DNA from: JBGAJN01 sp044224905
GTDB taxonomy: Bacteria; Verrucomicrobiota; Verrucomicrobiia; Limisphaerales; JBGAJN01
Direction: 5' to 3'
NCBI GenBank assembly: GCA_044224905.1
Contig: JBGAJN010000001.1
Location: 558,001-622,000, forward strand
DNA length: 64,000 nucleotides
Each line of letters starts with the position of its first letter. Position 1 is the stretch's first letter. A program made the position numbers and the translations under genes. The notes under the pieces were generated by a model. The model was not told where the DNA came from. It saw only the letters and a program-made list of their open reading frames with translations, and did not search any database. Shown here piece by piece: positions 45,334-54,737 of the stretch.

Positions 45334-45368
45334 AACAAAAAGCGAGTTCGCGGTTAGCGAACTCGCTT
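45332..45368 (-). terminator. Rho-independent terminator of glgP
   Basis: A twelve-base perfect stem AAGCGAGTTCGC (45340-45351) and GCGAACTCGCTT (45357-45368) has a five-base loop. On the minus strand it is followed by TTTGTTTTA; on the plus strand there is no T run, so it serves the minus-strand phosphorylase. Confidence 0.88.
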
Positions 45369-45390
45369 GGAATCGCGGGAATCAGGTTCG

Positions 45391-47598
45391 TTACTTCGTC
45401 AGGTAGTACTTATTGGTGTACTCCTGCACCATGCGCCAGGTGTTGTATTTTGGAACCAGCGTGGCCATGGCATGGCGGATCTTTTTGATCCACGCGCGCG
45501 GGATTCCGCCGGCGTCGCGATTGTAGAAGGTCGGGATGACTTCCTCGGTGAGCGCCTTGTAAAGGTTCGCGCTGTCGAGGCGGTCCTGTTCGTCGATGTT
45601 CGCGGGATGCGAGTCGTCACCGATGGCGAAGCCGTTGGTGCCGTCGTAGCCTTCGCGCCACCAGCCGTCGAGGATGCTCAGGTTCAAGCAGCCGTGGCAG
45701 CCGGCTTTCATGCCGCTGGTGCCTGAGGCTTCGAGCGGACGGCGCGGGTTGTTGAGCCAGATGTCGCAACCGCTGACCATCTGCCGGGCAACGTGCACGT
45801 CGTAGTTCTCGAGGAACACAAGGTGGCCCTTGAGCTCGCTGTGCTTGCTGAGGTGGATGATGTGTTGGATGAAGCGCTTGCCTTCGTCGTCACGCGGGTG
45901 GGCTTTGCCGGCGAAGATGAATTGCACGGGGCGGCCCTTGTCCTGCGTGAGGCGGACGATGTTTTCGAATTGCTGGAAGATCAGCGGGGCGCGCTTGTAG
46001 GTCGCGAAGCGGCGGGCGAACCCGATGGTCAACGCGTCGGGGTTGAGCAATTGATCGAACGCGATGAAGTCGCCTTGCGTGAGGCGCTGGCCCTGCAGGA
46101 GCAGGCGGCGGCGGGAGAATTCGATGAGCTCGCGGCGCAGACGGTAGCGCAACGCCCAGATTTCCTCGTCGCTGATGAAGTTGGGATCGAGCATGCGTTC
46201 CCAGAAGCCGGAGGAGTTGATTTCCGTTTCCCACGTGTCGCCATTTTTCACGCGCCAGAAGCGGGTGCTGTCTCCGGCGGGCGCTGGTTTTCCGGCGCCG
46301 TTTTCGTGGGATTCGCTGAGCTTGCGGCGCCAGTAACGGCGCACGGTGCCCTTCATCCAGCCGAGCAGGTGAATGCCGTTGGTGATCGCGCCGATGGGGA
46401 CATCGTCCACCTTTTTGGTCGGGAACATGCACTGCCACATTTCGCGGCTGACAGCGCCGTGAAGTTCGCTGACGCCGTTGGCGGCGCGCGAGGCTTTGAG
46501 GGCGAGGACGGTCATGCAGAACGGTTCGTTGTCGTTCGCGGGATCGACGCGGCCGAGCGCCATGAGCTGCTGATGCGAAAGCTTGAGCTGCGTGGCGAAT
46601 TTGTGCGCCGCGTAGATCATGAGGTCTTTGCTGAAACGATCGTGGCCCGCTTCCACCGGTGTGTGCGTGGTGAAAAGGCATTCTTTCTTCGTTTCTTCGA
46701 GCGCGTCTTCGAAGCTGCGACCGGCGGCAATCTTCTCGCGCAACAGTTCCAAGGTGAGGAACGCCGCGTGACCTTCGTTCATGTGGAAGGTGGAGGGTTG
46801 CAAGCCGAGCGCGCGGATCAAGCGAACGCCGCCGACGCCGAGCACGATTTCCTGCATGACGCGCGTGGTCGTGTCGCCGCCGTAAACGCGGAGGGTAAGA
46901 TCGCGGTGATGCGGTTCGTTCTCCGGACGATTGGTGTCGAGGAGATAAACGGGATTGCGGCCCACATTCGCGCGCCAGACCTGGAAGAACACCTGGCTGG
47001 TAGCGATGCGCACCATCAAAACGAGCGGTTCGCCTTTCGCGTCGAGGACGGGTTCGAGCGGGAGGTTACGCGGGTTAAGGATGGTGTAGTACTCCGTCTG
47101 CCAGTTGTCCTGGTTGACGGCCTGTTGAAAATAACCTTCGCGGTAGAAGAGGCTGATGCCGACGAAGCCGAGGCCGAGATCGCTCGCGGATTTCGCGTGA
47201 TCACCGGCGAGCATGCCGAGACCGCCGGCGGCGATGGGCAGGGTTTCGTGGAAACCGAACTCCGCCGAGAAATACGCGACGGGATTCTTTAGAAGTTGCG
47301 GCGCGTTGGCGCGGCACCAGGTGTTCTGCTCGGCGAGATAATCTTCGAAGCGAGCGATGACGTCGCGCACCCGGCCGGCGAAATCCTGATCTTGCAGACG
47401 CATCCGCAGTTCGTAATCCGAGACCTCGTGCAACACCGCGACGGCGTTGTGATAGAGGTTCATCCATCCGCGCGGGGACAGTTCCTGAAAGATTTCCTGC
47501 GCTTCCTGGTTCCAGGTCCACCACAGGTTGCGGGCGAGCTTGTTCAAGCCGGCCGTCAGTTTCGTTACTTCTTCGGGTTTCAATGGCACATGTTTCAT
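45391..47598 (-). CDS. glgP: Alpha-glucan (glycogen) phosphorylase, GT35
   Basis: This pyridoxal-phosphate enzyme releases glucose 1-phosphate from glycogen or maltodextrins. I use ATG 47598 (735 residues); upstream in-frame sequence has no matching domain. The N-terminus LNKLARNLWWTWNQEAQEIF and the shorter length mark the short bacterial/archaeal glucan phosphorylase form. Active-site sequences include FSAEFGFHETLPIAAGGLGMLAGDHAKSASDLG split around residues 109-141, FHMNEGHAAFL, FTTHTPVEAGHDRF, and the PLP site RRPLEASGTSGMKAGCHG. It has its own terminator. Confidence 0.94.
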   Translation of the reverse strand: MKHVPLKPEEVTKLTAGLNKLARNLWWTWNQEAQEIFQELSPRGWMNLYHNAVAVLHEVSDYELRMRLQDQDFAGRVRDVIARFEDYLAEQNTWCRANAPQLLKNPVAYFSAEFGFHETLPIAAGGLGMLAGDHAKSASDLGLGFVGISLFYREGYFQQAVNQDNWQTEYYTILNPRNLPLEPVLDAKGEPLVLMVRIATSQVFFQVWRANVGRNPVYLLDTNRPENEPHHRDLTLRVYGGDTTTRVMQEIVLGVGGVRLIRALGLQPSTFHMNEGHAAFLTLELLREKIAAGRSFEDALEETKKECLFTTHTPVEAGHDRFSKDLMIYAAHKFATQLKLSHQQLMALGRVDPANDNEPFCMTVLALKASRAANGVSELHGAVSREMWQCMFPTKKVDDVPIGAITNGIHLLGWMKGTVRRYWRRKLSESHENGAGKPAPAGDSTRFWRVKNGDTWETEINSSGFWERMLDPNFISDEEIWALRYRLRRELIEFSRRRLLLQGQRLTQGDFIAFDQLLNPDALTIGFARRFATYKRAPLIFQQFENIVRLTQDKGRPVQFIFAGKAHPRDDEGKRFIQHIIHLSKHSELKGHLVFLENYDVHVARQMVSGCDIWLNNPRRPLEASGTSGMKAGCHGCLNLSILDGWWREGYDGTNGFAIGDDSHPANIDEQDRLDSANLYKALTEEVIPTFYNRDAGGIPRAWIKKIRHAMATLVPKYNTWRMVQEYTNKYYLTK

Positions 47599-47991
47599 AG
47601 TTCCAACAATATTCTCCGCTGCTCGGCAGGCCCCCATTTCCTCGCCGCTTCGCGACGCTAGGACAGGCAGACAATCTGCGGCAAACAAATTCCTCATCCA
47701 TGATCCATGCAAACGGGCGATACCGGCGACGCATCCTTTCGTTCCGGCAACAGGTCTATCGGCAGTCATCCGCGGGACTTCAGAGGAAATTTTTTCCCGG
47801 CTCGATGGGAAAAAGTGAGCGAATCGGCCTTGGCCCGTGCGAGATGCGGTTTTCCGCCCGAGGAAAAATTCTCCATGAACCGACCTAGGAAGGCCGTGTT
47901 CGTTGTGTGGATTCGTCGTTAGCTCGGAATCCGACGATGAAAATTATTCACGGCCGGGCGCAGCTGAGTTGTCGCCGGATTTCGCCGAGTT
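47599..47991. other. Intergenic region without recognised feature
   Basis: In about 390 bases between two minus-strand genes I see no gene, tRNA, clear hairpin or repeat. It should contain the promoter of glgP near 47600-47700, but no clear -35/-10 pair can be singled out. Confidence 0.4.
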
Positions 47992-50286
47992 TCACTCGTA
48001 AATCAAAAACTCTTGGCGGCGCGCGGTGAATTCTTTCAGACCGTCGGACCACATTTGTTTGATCTCGGCGAGCGATTTGCCCGCCTTGATGGCTTCGAGC
48101 GTCGGATCGCTCTCGAGCAGGTGCTTCATTTTATCGATGGCGAAATCCTTGGGGTAAAGCCGGTGGAAGGTCTGCGCGAGCATGATACCGACGTCCACCG
48201 CGTTCAGCTTCGCGCGGTTCGTCACCGTCATCTTCACACCGCCGCAGTCCTTGTCTTTGAAGATGCTCGCCGTGGGCGTGAAACGGATCGGCGTGAACGC
48301 AACTCCAGGCAATGACGCGCGGTTTAGTTCAGCCGCGATGTTCACTTCGTCCACGTAAGGCGCGCCGATCACTTCAAACGGCGTGTCCGTCCCGCGCCCG
48401 ACGGACACAGCAGATTCGAGCAAACCAACGCCCGGATACAACGTCGCCTCGGTGAGGCTGCGCATGTTCGGCGAGGGATTGATCCACGGCAGCGCGGTTT
48501 CGTCGAACCACAGCGAACGCCGCCAGCCTTCGAGACGGATCACGGTGAGATCGACGTTGAACTTCCGCTCGGTGTTGAACATCTGCGCGAGTTCCCCAAT
48601 CGTCATTCCGTGTCGCAACGGCGCACGGTGATACGCGACGAAGGTCGACTTGCCCTCGTGGATCGGCCCTTCCACCGCCACACCGCCGATCGGGTTCACG
48701 CGATCGAGCACGAAGAATTTCTTTCCCGCTTTGCCAGCGGCTTCGAGGCAATGACCCAGCGTTGAGGCGTAGGTGTAGAAGCGGCAGCCGATGTCTTGAA
48801 TATCGAACGCCAGCGCGTCGAGATCCTTGAGTTGCTCCGGAGACGGCGCGCGACGCTCGCCATACAGGCTGAACACAGGCAATCCAGTGGCCTCATCGGT
48901 CGTATCATTGATCTTCGCCTGATCGAGTTTCCCGCGAATGCCGTGCTCCGGACTGAACAGCGCGCGGAGTTGCACATCCGGCGCCTTGAACAGGAGATCG
49001 ATAGTCGGGTTCTTCTCGCGATCCGTGCCCGTGTGATTCGTGATGAGTCCCAGACGCAGCTTCTTGAGCGGCGCGAAGCTTTGCTTTTTCAAAACGTCGA
49101 TGCCGTTAAGAACGGTTGCGGAAGAGTTCGTTCGAGGCCGACTGAGGCCGACGGCCTCGGCCGCCAAGGTTCCGACCGCGGCGCGGAGTTCCGTCATGTT
49201 GCCCTTGCCATCGGGATGCAGGCGGCTCGCCAAAAGAATGACGAACGTGCGCGAGGTCGGATCGATCCACACGCTTGTGCCGGTGAAACCCGTGTGACCG
49301 AACGAGCCGATCGGAAACAGGTCTCCGCGGGGCTTGCTGTAACCCGTGTCGATGTCCCAACCGAGCCCGCGCTTCGCTTCGAGCGCGGGCGGTGATTGCA
49401 CGGTGGTCATCAATCGCACGGTCTCCCGCTTGAACACTCTCACGCCGTCCAATTCACCTTCATGGATGAGCATTCGGCAAAACCTCGCCAGATCACCCGC
49501 GGTGGTGAATAGGCCCGCGTGACCAGCGACGCCATCCATCCGCCGCGCCGTTGGATCGTGAACCACGCCGCGCAACATTTTCCCGTCGGCTTGCTCGGTA
49601 GGGGCGATTTGCGCAAAGACCGCCGGTGGCGGACGGAAGCGCGTGTTATCCATTTTGAGCGGTTGAAAGACGCGTGTCGCCGCGAACTCGTCGAGCGTTT
49701 GTCCGCTGACGCGACGGACGATTTCTCCGAGCAGGATAAAGTTGATGTCGCTGTAACGAAATGCGGTGCCGGGTGGCGTTTGGGGTTTCTCCGCACAGGC
49801 GAGTTCAATTCCCTTCGCGTAGCCCAACCAATTCGATCGCACACTCAAGCTCGGACGCAAACCGGACGTGTGCGTGAGTAGCTGCCGCAAGGTAATGTGT
49901 TCGCGTCCATCACCGGAGAACTCCGCGAGCCACGAGCGCACCGGCGCGTCGAGTTGCAGTTGTCCCGCTTCGAGAAGAAGCATTACCGAGGGCGCTGTGG
50001 CGATCGATTTGGTCAGCGACGCCGCGTCAAAGATCGAGTCCTCGGTCATTTCCTCGATCGCCGGAACGACGGCCCGGCGGCCGTAAGCTCGGTGATAAGT
50101 CGCATTGTCGTGTTCCAGCCAGACCACCGCTCCCGGCGCGTCTTTGCGCTGGACCGCCTGCGTGATTGCGTCGTCGATCTGCGCGAGCACCGTGGTGGGG
50201 AAATTCTCCTGCGCCAAAATCGGCGCGGGGAAGGCCGCGAGTAGAAACAATCCGGCCACAAGCGCCGCGCGAATGAAGTGGTGCAT
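47992..50286 (-). CDS. Fusion of class C beta-lactamase-type serine hydrolase and NamZ-type exo-muramidase (DUF1343)
   Basis: ATG 50286 gives a 764-residue protein with a Sec signal (1-25). Residues about 30-385 are a CubicO/class C type serine hydrolase with the nucleophile motif S90-L-T-K93, Y178-S-D and HTGFTG near 335. From about 405 to 764 it is a DUF1343 domain (LGLITNHTGTDREKNPTIDLL, FSPEHGIRGKLDQ, FDIQDIGCRFYTY, PNMRSLTEATLYPGVGLLE), the family of the exo-N-acetylmuramidase NamZ. In Bacillus these two activities are separate genes of one cell-wall recycling cluster; here they are fused. It is probably periplasmic and works on peptidoglycan fragments. Confidence 0.88.
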   Translation of the reverse strand: MHHFIRAALVAGLFLLAAFPAPILAQENFPTTVLAQIDDAITQAVQRKDAPGAVVWLEHDNATYHRAYGRRAVVPAIEEMTEDSIFDAASLTKSIATAPSVMLLLEAGQLQLDAPVRSWLAEFSGDGREHITLRQLLTHTSGLRPSLSVRSNWLGYAKGIELACAEKPQTPPGTAFRYSDINFILLGEIVRRVSGQTLDEFAATRVFQPLKMDNTRFRPPPAVFAQIAPTEQADGKMLRGVVHDPTARRMDGVAGHAGLFTTAGDLARFCRMLIHEGELDGVRVFKRETVRLMTTVQSPPALEAKRGLGWDIDTGYSKPRGDLFPIGSFGHTGFTGTSVWIDPTSRTFVILLASRLHPDGKGNMTELRAAVGTLAAEAVGLSRPRTNSSATVLNGIDVLKKQSFAPLKKLRLGLITNHTGTDREKNPTIDLLFKAPDVQLRALFSPEHGIRGKLDQAKINDTTDEATGLPVFSLYGERRAPSPEQLKDLDALAFDIQDIGCRFYTYASTLGHCLEAAGKAGKKFFVLDRVNPIGGVAVEGPIHEGKSTFVAYHRAPLRHGMTIGELAQMFNTERKFNVDLTVIRLEGWRRSLWFDETALPWINPSPNMRSLTEATLYPGVGLLESAVSVGRGTDTPFEVIGAPYVDEVNIAAELNRASLPGVAFTPIRFTPTASIFKDKDCGGVKMTVTNRAKLNAVDVGIMLAQTFHRLYPKDFAIDKMKHLLESDPTLEAIKAGKSLAEIKQMWSDGLKEFTARRQEFLIYE

Positions 50287-50329
50287 GGGGAATTGTATTC
50301 CTGCTGCCATTGGGCTTGGCGAGGAAAGA

Positions 50330-50406
50330 TGGTCGGAGCGACAGGATTTGAACCTGCGACGTCTTGGTCCCAAACCAAGTGCTCTACCAGGCTGAGCTAC
50401 GCTCCG
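50330..50406 (-). tRNA. tRNA-Pro (anticodon UGG)
   Basis: On the minus strand the acceptor CGGAGCG (from 50406) pairs with CGCTCCG, followed by discriminator A and an encoded CCA. The anticodon stem CTTGG/CCAAG encloses the seven-base loop TTTGGGA with anticodon TGG, reading CCA codons. T arm GCAGGTTCAAATCCTG is standard. Confidence 0.96.
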
Positions 50407-50721
50407 ACGAGGCTCTTGAATCATCCACGCATCGACCTAAGGGCGCAACGACTATTTGCCGCAATCGATCGACTCCAACAATCATTGAAACGGGTCGGCC
50501 GAGCGTGAGGGCGCGCTTGGACGTGACGTTTATCGGGCGAATTCAAAGGAAAACTCACTTTTAGATGACGAAACCTTCTGGACAGAACAAGCGAACCTGT
50601 GGAATGGTTGTCCCGATGTCTCCTGTAACAAAATCTGCGGCTGAGTCGCCTGCGGGTGAAGTCTGTTCGGGAGCAAGCATCTGAGGGAAAACCATTGACC
50701 CTCAAAGAAAGAAAAAATCGT
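50407..50721. other. Intergenic region upstream of a small Cys-rich protein gene
   Basis: About 315 bases with the divergent promoters of tRNA-Pro and the small exported protein. No other gene or stable hairpin is evident. An open frame running in from 50656 precedes the signal peptide of the next gene but lacks its own features. Confidence 0.4.
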
Positions 50722-50925
50722 ATGAAGTCATTCAAAATGTTGGTCGCGATGACCTTCGCCGCAGTTGTGGTCGCTGGTGTTGCTATGGCCGCTGACAAGC
50801 CCAAGTTCGCCGAAGGCTCCTGCTGCGCCAAAGCCCAGAAGGCTGGCAAAGAATGCAAGCATCCCTGCTGCGTTGAAGCTGCCAAAGACGGCAAAGTTTG
50901 CGAGAAGTGCAACAAGAAGAAGTAA
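50722..50925 (+). CDS. Small exported Cys-rich protein
   Basis: ATG 50722 starts a 67-residue protein with a Sec signal (MKSFKMLVAMTFAAVVVAGVAMAA). The mature part, about 43 residues, has seven Cys in the pattern CCAK, EC, HPCC, VC and EKC and is very Lys-rich. Cys/Lys content suggests metal binding or disulfides in the periplasm. A second exported protein with a CCAKCC motif is encoded at 56137-56472, and both have strong terminators directly after, as expected for highly expressed single genes. No family name can be given. Confidence 0.75.
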   Translation: MKSFKMLVAMTFAAVVVAGVAMAADKPKFAEGSCCAKAQKAGKECKHPCCVEAAKDGKVCEKCNKKK

Positions 50926-50945
50926 GCCTCGCTTAATTCTTTCAG

Positions 50946-50980
50946 ACGGCCGGTTCGCAAGAACCGGCCGTTTTGCTTTT
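50946..50980 (+). terminator. Rho-independent terminator of the small Cys-rich protein gene
   Basis: An eleven-base perfect stem ACGGCCGGTTC (50946-50956) and GAACCGGCCGT (50961-50971) with a GCAA tetraloop is followed by TTTGCTTTT. Confidence 0.93.
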
Positions 50981-51012
50981 CTGACGACCGCTTTTAACCG
51001 GCGTCAATTCGA

Positions 51013-52026
51013 TCAACCGAACAATTCCAACTGCTTGGCATCGCGCGCCGGCGGACGATTCGGCAATGGTGCCGCGTCCCAGCCATTCAGCTTCAACCAG
51101 CGAACCAACTCGTGCGTGTAGCCATGCGTCACAAGCACTCGGCTGGCGCCCGTTGCTCGGATCGTCGCAGTGATTCCTTCCCAATCCGCATGGTCGGACA
51201 AAACGAATCCCCGGTCCACACCGCCACGTCGGCCCGGCGAACTCGGATGCATCCAGCCGGAAGCGAACGCTGTTGAGTAAGGCGTGAACCGGCGCAACCA
51301 CGGAGAATCCGCCGCAGAACTCGGCGCGATCACAAGGGCTCGATGGCGCTGCGCGGCGAAGTTCTCGTCGGTGACCATTGCGCTCTCCGGGAGAGGCACG
51401 CCAGCGGCGCGGTAAATTGGCAGGAACTTCCTCGCGTCCGCGTGGACAAAAATCGGTCCGATCTTCGAATCGACTCCCGCGAGAAGGCGCTGCGATTTAC
51501 CGAGTGCGTAGGCGAAGATCACGCTCGCGCGACTCGCCCGTTGGTTCGCGCGCCACCAGTTGTTGATGTCGGCGAAGACAGCGGCTTGCGGTTCCCATTT
51601 GAATCGCGGCAGTGCGAAGGTCGATTCCGTGATGAAGGTATGGCAAGGCACTGGTTCGAACGCCTCGCACGCCCCGTCGCGCTCGGTCTTGTAATCTCCA
51701 CTCACGACCCAAACCTCGCCACGATGCTCCACGCGGATCTGCGCCGAACCGAGGATGTGCCCCGCGGGATGAAACGACACCGTCACGTCTTTGATGCGCA
51801 GCGCGGCGCCGAAGGGGAGCGTTTCCACGGAGATACTTTGCCCGAGACGGGCACGCAAAACCTCCGCGCCAGTCGGCGGTACGAGGTAGCTGCGACTTCC
51901 CGAACGGGCGTGATCGGAGTGTGCGTGGGTGATGAGGGCCCGGTCGACACGCCGCCACGGATCGACGTGAAACCCGCCGGCCGCGCAGTAAAGCCCGTCG
52001 GCGGTGATTTCGAGTAGTGGTGGCAT
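51013..52026 (-). CDS. MBL-fold, ligase-associated-type DNA exonuclease
   Basis: The 337-residue protein has a metallo-beta-lactamase fold with the metal motif HAHSDHA (34-40), HPAGHILGSAQI, the phosphodiesterase motif SGDYKTERDGACE and a C-terminal beta-CASP-like part (RGFVLSDHADWEGI, VTHGYTHELVRWL). This composition matches the exonuclease usually encoded with an ATP-dependent DNA ligase and helicase in repair operons. Those partners are not adjacent here. The role in processing DNA or RNA ends is inferred from family. Starts at ATG 52026. Confidence 0.82.
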   Translation of the reverse strand: MPPLLEITADGLYCAAGGFHVDPWRRVDRALITHAHSDHARSGSRSYLVPPTGAEVLRARLGQSISVETLPFGAALRIKDVTVSFHPAGHILGSAQIRVEHRGEVWVVSGDYKTERDGACEAFEPVPCHTFITESTFALPRFKWEPQAAVFADINNWWRANQRASRASVIFAYALGKSQRLLAGVDSKIGPIFVHADARKFLPIYRAAGVPLPESAMVTDENFAAQRHRALVIAPSSAADSPWLRRFTPYSTAFASGWMHPSSPGRRGGVDRGFVLSDHADWEGITATIRATGASRVLVTHGYTHELVRWLKLNGWDAAPLPNRPPARDAKQLELFG

Positions 52027-52201
52027 CGGTCGTTATCGGCGGTGGCCGTCGGCAAATGTGTAGGATCGTCTCCACTCCGCGGCGAGGCAATCCACAAAGT
52101 GCTGCGCGCCCCTTTGAATCAATGCGAGAACTGCTCCTTCAACCAATAAACCCGCTTGCATTTTGCGCCGGCCTCTGGAAACTTCTCGCCACCTTTGGTG
52201 C

Positions 52202-52277
52202 GGGGTCGTAGCTCAGTTGGTAGAGCGTCTCGTTCGCAATGAGAAGGTCGCAGGTTCGATCCCTGTCGGCTCCACCA
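52202..52277 (+). tRNA. tRNA-Ala (anticodon CGC)
   Basis: The acceptor GGGGTCG pairs with CGGCTCC, and the 3' end has ACCA encoded. The D arm GTAGCTCAGTTGGTAGAGC and T arm GCAGGTTCGATCCCTGT are standard. The anticodon stem TCTCG/TGAGA (one G-T pair) encloses loop TTCGCAA with anticodon CGC, reading GCG codons. Confidence 0.95.
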
Positions 52278-52377
52278 AACCGAAGGTTTCCCCCAGTTGG
52301 TGCCCAAGTGGGCAAAATATCTTCCTCGAAATTTCATAATGGTTTGCCTGCGCCTTTTGGAACGTTAACTTTGTGGG

Positions 52378-53565
52378 ATGAGCGAGACCTTTGCTGTCGC
52401 CGCCCACTGGAATGGCGACTTCGACGAACCCGCGCTGACCGCGTGGGCGCAAGGCTTGCGTCGTCAGCTCAACCGTCCCGTCACCCTCGGGCTCGTATTT
52501 CTCGCGCCGAAACTATTCTCCGCCGCCGAACAGATTCTCGAGATTCTCCGCGTCAATGCGCAGGTGCCGTTGCTCGCCGGTTGTTCGAGCGGCCGCCTGA
52601 TCGCGGGCAGCGAGGAAATCGAAGATGAGCCCGGCCTCGTGCTTGGGCTTTATCATATGCCCGGCGCGAAACTCGAGGCGCACCGCTTCACGCAGGAACA
52701 AGTCGAAGAAGTCAGCAGCGGCGCTTACTGGCATCTGGAAACCGGTGTGGAACCCGCGCACACGAATGGCTGGCTCGTCTTCGCGGATCCGTTCCACATG
52801 GACGCCGAATCGTGGCTGCGCGGCTGGAATGAAGCTTATGCGCCACTGCCCATTGTCGGCGGTCTCGCGAGTGGCGATTCGGGCACGAACTTCACCCAAG
52901 TTTATCTCAATGGCGATGTCTTCACCGAAGGTGGCGTGGCCATTTCCATCGGCGGCGCGGTGATGATCGAAAGCGCGATTTCCCAAGGCTGCACGCCTAT
53001 CGGCGAGATCTGGACCATCACCAAGGCGGACCACAATTTGATTCACCGCATCGGCAACCGGCCCGCGTACGAAGTTCTGGTAGAGACCTTCAACGCGCTC
53101 TCGCCCGAGGACCAAAAGAAGGCGCAGCGAAATCTTTTCGTCGGCCTCGTGGTGAACGAGTACCTCGAGGATTTCCATCGTGGCGATTTCCTGATTCGGA
53201 ATTTAATCGGTGCCGACCCAAAATCCGGCTCGGTCGCCGTCGGCGCGTTGCCACGCACGGGACAGACGCTGCAATTCCAGCGACGCGACGCGGATGCGGC
53301 GAGCGAAGACATGAACGAACTACTGCAACGCGCGCAGACACGTATCGACGGCCGCCAAATTTACGGCGCCTGTTTGTGCTGCTGCAACGGCCGCGGCAAA
53401 TACCTCTTCGGCGAAACGGGCCACGACGCGCGGTGCATCAACGAACGCTTCGGTCCGCTCGGTTTGTCCGGCTTTTTCTGCAACGGAGAAATCGGCCCCA
53501 TCGGCGAACAGAATTTTCTCCACGGTTACACGGCGTCGCTGGCGTTGTTCGTGAGCAAGGGTTGA
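52378..53565 (+). CDS. FIST sensory domain protein
   Basis: The 395-residue protein has a FIST_N domain (about 30-210: GLVFLAPKLFSAAEQILEILR, LLAGCSSGRLIAGSEE, PIVGGLASGDSGTNFTQVYL) and a FIST_C domain (about 225-375; YEVLVETFNALSPED..., GACLCCCNGRGKYLFGETGHDARCINERFG). FIST proteins are predicted sensors for small ligands, probably amino acids, and are cytosolic; the last part has a Cys cluster CLCCC. No signalling partner is adjacent; trmB follows with one base spacing, so they form an operon. Confidence 0.88.
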   Translation: MSETFAVAAHWNGDFDEPALTAWAQGLRRQLNRPVTLGLVFLAPKLFSAAEQILEILRVNAQVPLLAGCSSGRLIAGSEEIEDEPGLVLGLYHMPGAKLEAHRFTQEQVEEVSSGAYWHLETGVEPAHTNGWLVFADPFHMDAESWLRGWNEAYAPLPIVGGLASGDSGTNFTQVYLNGDVFTEGGVAISIGGAVMIESAISQGCTPIGEIWTITKADHNLIHRIGNRPAYEVLVETFNALSPEDQKKAQRNLFVGLVVNEYLEDFHRGDFLIRNLIGADPKSGSVAVGALPRTGQTLQFQRRDADAASEDMNELLQRAQTRIDGRQIYGACLCCCNGRGKYLFGETGHDARCINERFGPLGLSGFFCNGEIGPIGEQNFLHGYTASLALFVSKG

Positions 53566-53566
53566 A

Positions 53567-54178
53567 ATGGAAGTCGCCGCACCTCTCAGCAAACCAGCGT
53601 CGTTGATCTTCCGCCCCGTGGCGTTTGACGAAGAGCTTTCGCTCGCTGGACTTTTTCCCGGCGCGCAACCGCTCGAAGTGGAATTGGGCAGCGGCGACGG
53701 CTCGTTCATCGCGCAATACGCGAAAGCGAATCCGGGCAAAAACTTTCTTGGCGTCGAGCGCTTGCTTGGTCGTCTTCGGAAGATCGATCGCAAAGGCCAG
53801 CGCGCCGGGTTGACGAATCTCCGCTTGATGCGGATTGAGGCTGCTTACTTTTTGGAATACCTGTTGCCGCCGCAATCGATCCGCGCGGTGCATTTGTATT
53901 TTCCCGATCCGTGGCCTAAGCGGAAGCATCGCAAGAACCGGCTCGTGAACGAACGCTTCCCGGATCTAGCGAAACGCGTGCTCGTCCCCGGTGGTGAAGT
54001 TTTCCTCCGCACCGATCACGTGGAATATTTCTCCCAGATGCGCGAAGTGTTCGGCGCGCGCCAGGATTTCGCTGAGGTGGAAACGCCCACGGGTTTGCGC
54101 GAGATCATCACCGATTTCGAGCGGGGATTTCTCGCGCAAGGAATTCGCGGCAACTACGCAGCATACCGGCTCAAGTGA
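53567..54178 (+). CDS. trmB: tRNA (guanine-N7)-methyltransferase TrmB
   Basis: TrmB makes m7G46 in tRNA variable loops, using SAM. The 203-residue product has the SAM motif LEVELGSGDGSFI (about 35-48), a second motif GVERLLGRLRK and the diagnostic catalytic block HLYFPDPWPKRKHRKNRLV (about 109-127) with FLRTDHVEYF. It begins at ATG 53567, one base after the FIST stop. Length and motifs are complete. Confidence 0.96.
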   Translation: MEVAAPLSKPASLIFRPVAFDEELSLAGLFPGAQPLEVELGSGDGSFIAQYAKANPGKNFLGVERLLGRLRKIDRKGQRAGLTNLRLMRIEAAYFLEYLLPPQSIRAVHLYFPDPWPKRKHRKNRLVNERFPDLAKRVLVPGGEVFLRTDHVEYFSQMREVFGARQDFAEVETPTGLREIITDFERGFLAQGIRGNYAAYRLK

Positions 54179-54202
54179 ATCGCGCTACAATCGCGGCTTC
54201 GA

Positions 54203-54733
54203 TCAGAGAATAAATCCGGAGATGAGCATCACCACGCCGCTGGCCACCAAACCGGTGAAGAACGACAGGTAGGCGAACCGCAGATAGCGGTATTTCTTCT
54301 GCGCGAGGAAGACGCCCAACGTGTAGACCTCACGAACCTGCGCTTCGTAAACGCGGCTGGGGCTGTTCATCATCTTCTCCATCGCGGCTTCGTAATCGGG
54401 ATAATCGAGCTGCGCAAAATCGCCGAAGAACAGCAGGTTGAACCGGGGACTCTCCACATCGGGCTTCGGTCCGCCTTTTAGGAAATTCGCAATCTTCGGC
54501 ATCGCCACAAACGCTGCCAGGCCCATCGTCAGCAGGCAAAACGTGATCAACACCATGCCGGCATACCGGTAGTTGGGCCGGTGAAGATTCGCCGCCGTCA
54601 ACGTAATGATGATCGACGACATCGTGAGCAGCATGTTGGCCTTTTGGTCGGCCATCGTGCTGAGCTGCACATGATGCGCCCGTGTCTGGCGCAGCATCTG
54701 GTCGAGATGCGAACCGGGCTGGTCGATCTTCAT
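54203..54733 (-). CDS. PycTM-like (Pycsar-effector-type) membrane protein
   Basis: ATG 54733 gives 176 residues. The region TMADQKANMLLTMSSIIITLTAA (about 27-49) has the D-x-K-A helix start that is typical of the Pycsar effector transmembrane family (PycTM, DUF5706-like). A second helix (about 58-79) and a third at the C-terminus (about 149-175) complete the topology, with a soluble segment between them. In Pycsar, a cCMP/cUMP cyclase activates such a protein to damage the membrane. I find no nucleotidyl cyclase nearby, so a non-defence role is possible. It lies four bases after a large membrane protein gene. Confidence 0.65.
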   Translation of the reverse strand: MKIDQPGSHLDQMLRQTRAHHVQLSTMADQKANMLLTMSSIIITLTAANLHRPNYRYAGMVLITFCLLTMGLAAFVAMPKIANFLKGGPKPDVESPRFNLLFFGDFAQLDYPDYEAAMEKMMNSPSRVYEAQVREVYTLGVFLAQKKYRYLRFAYLSFFTGLVASGVVMLISGFIL

Positions 54734-54737
54734 GAGC

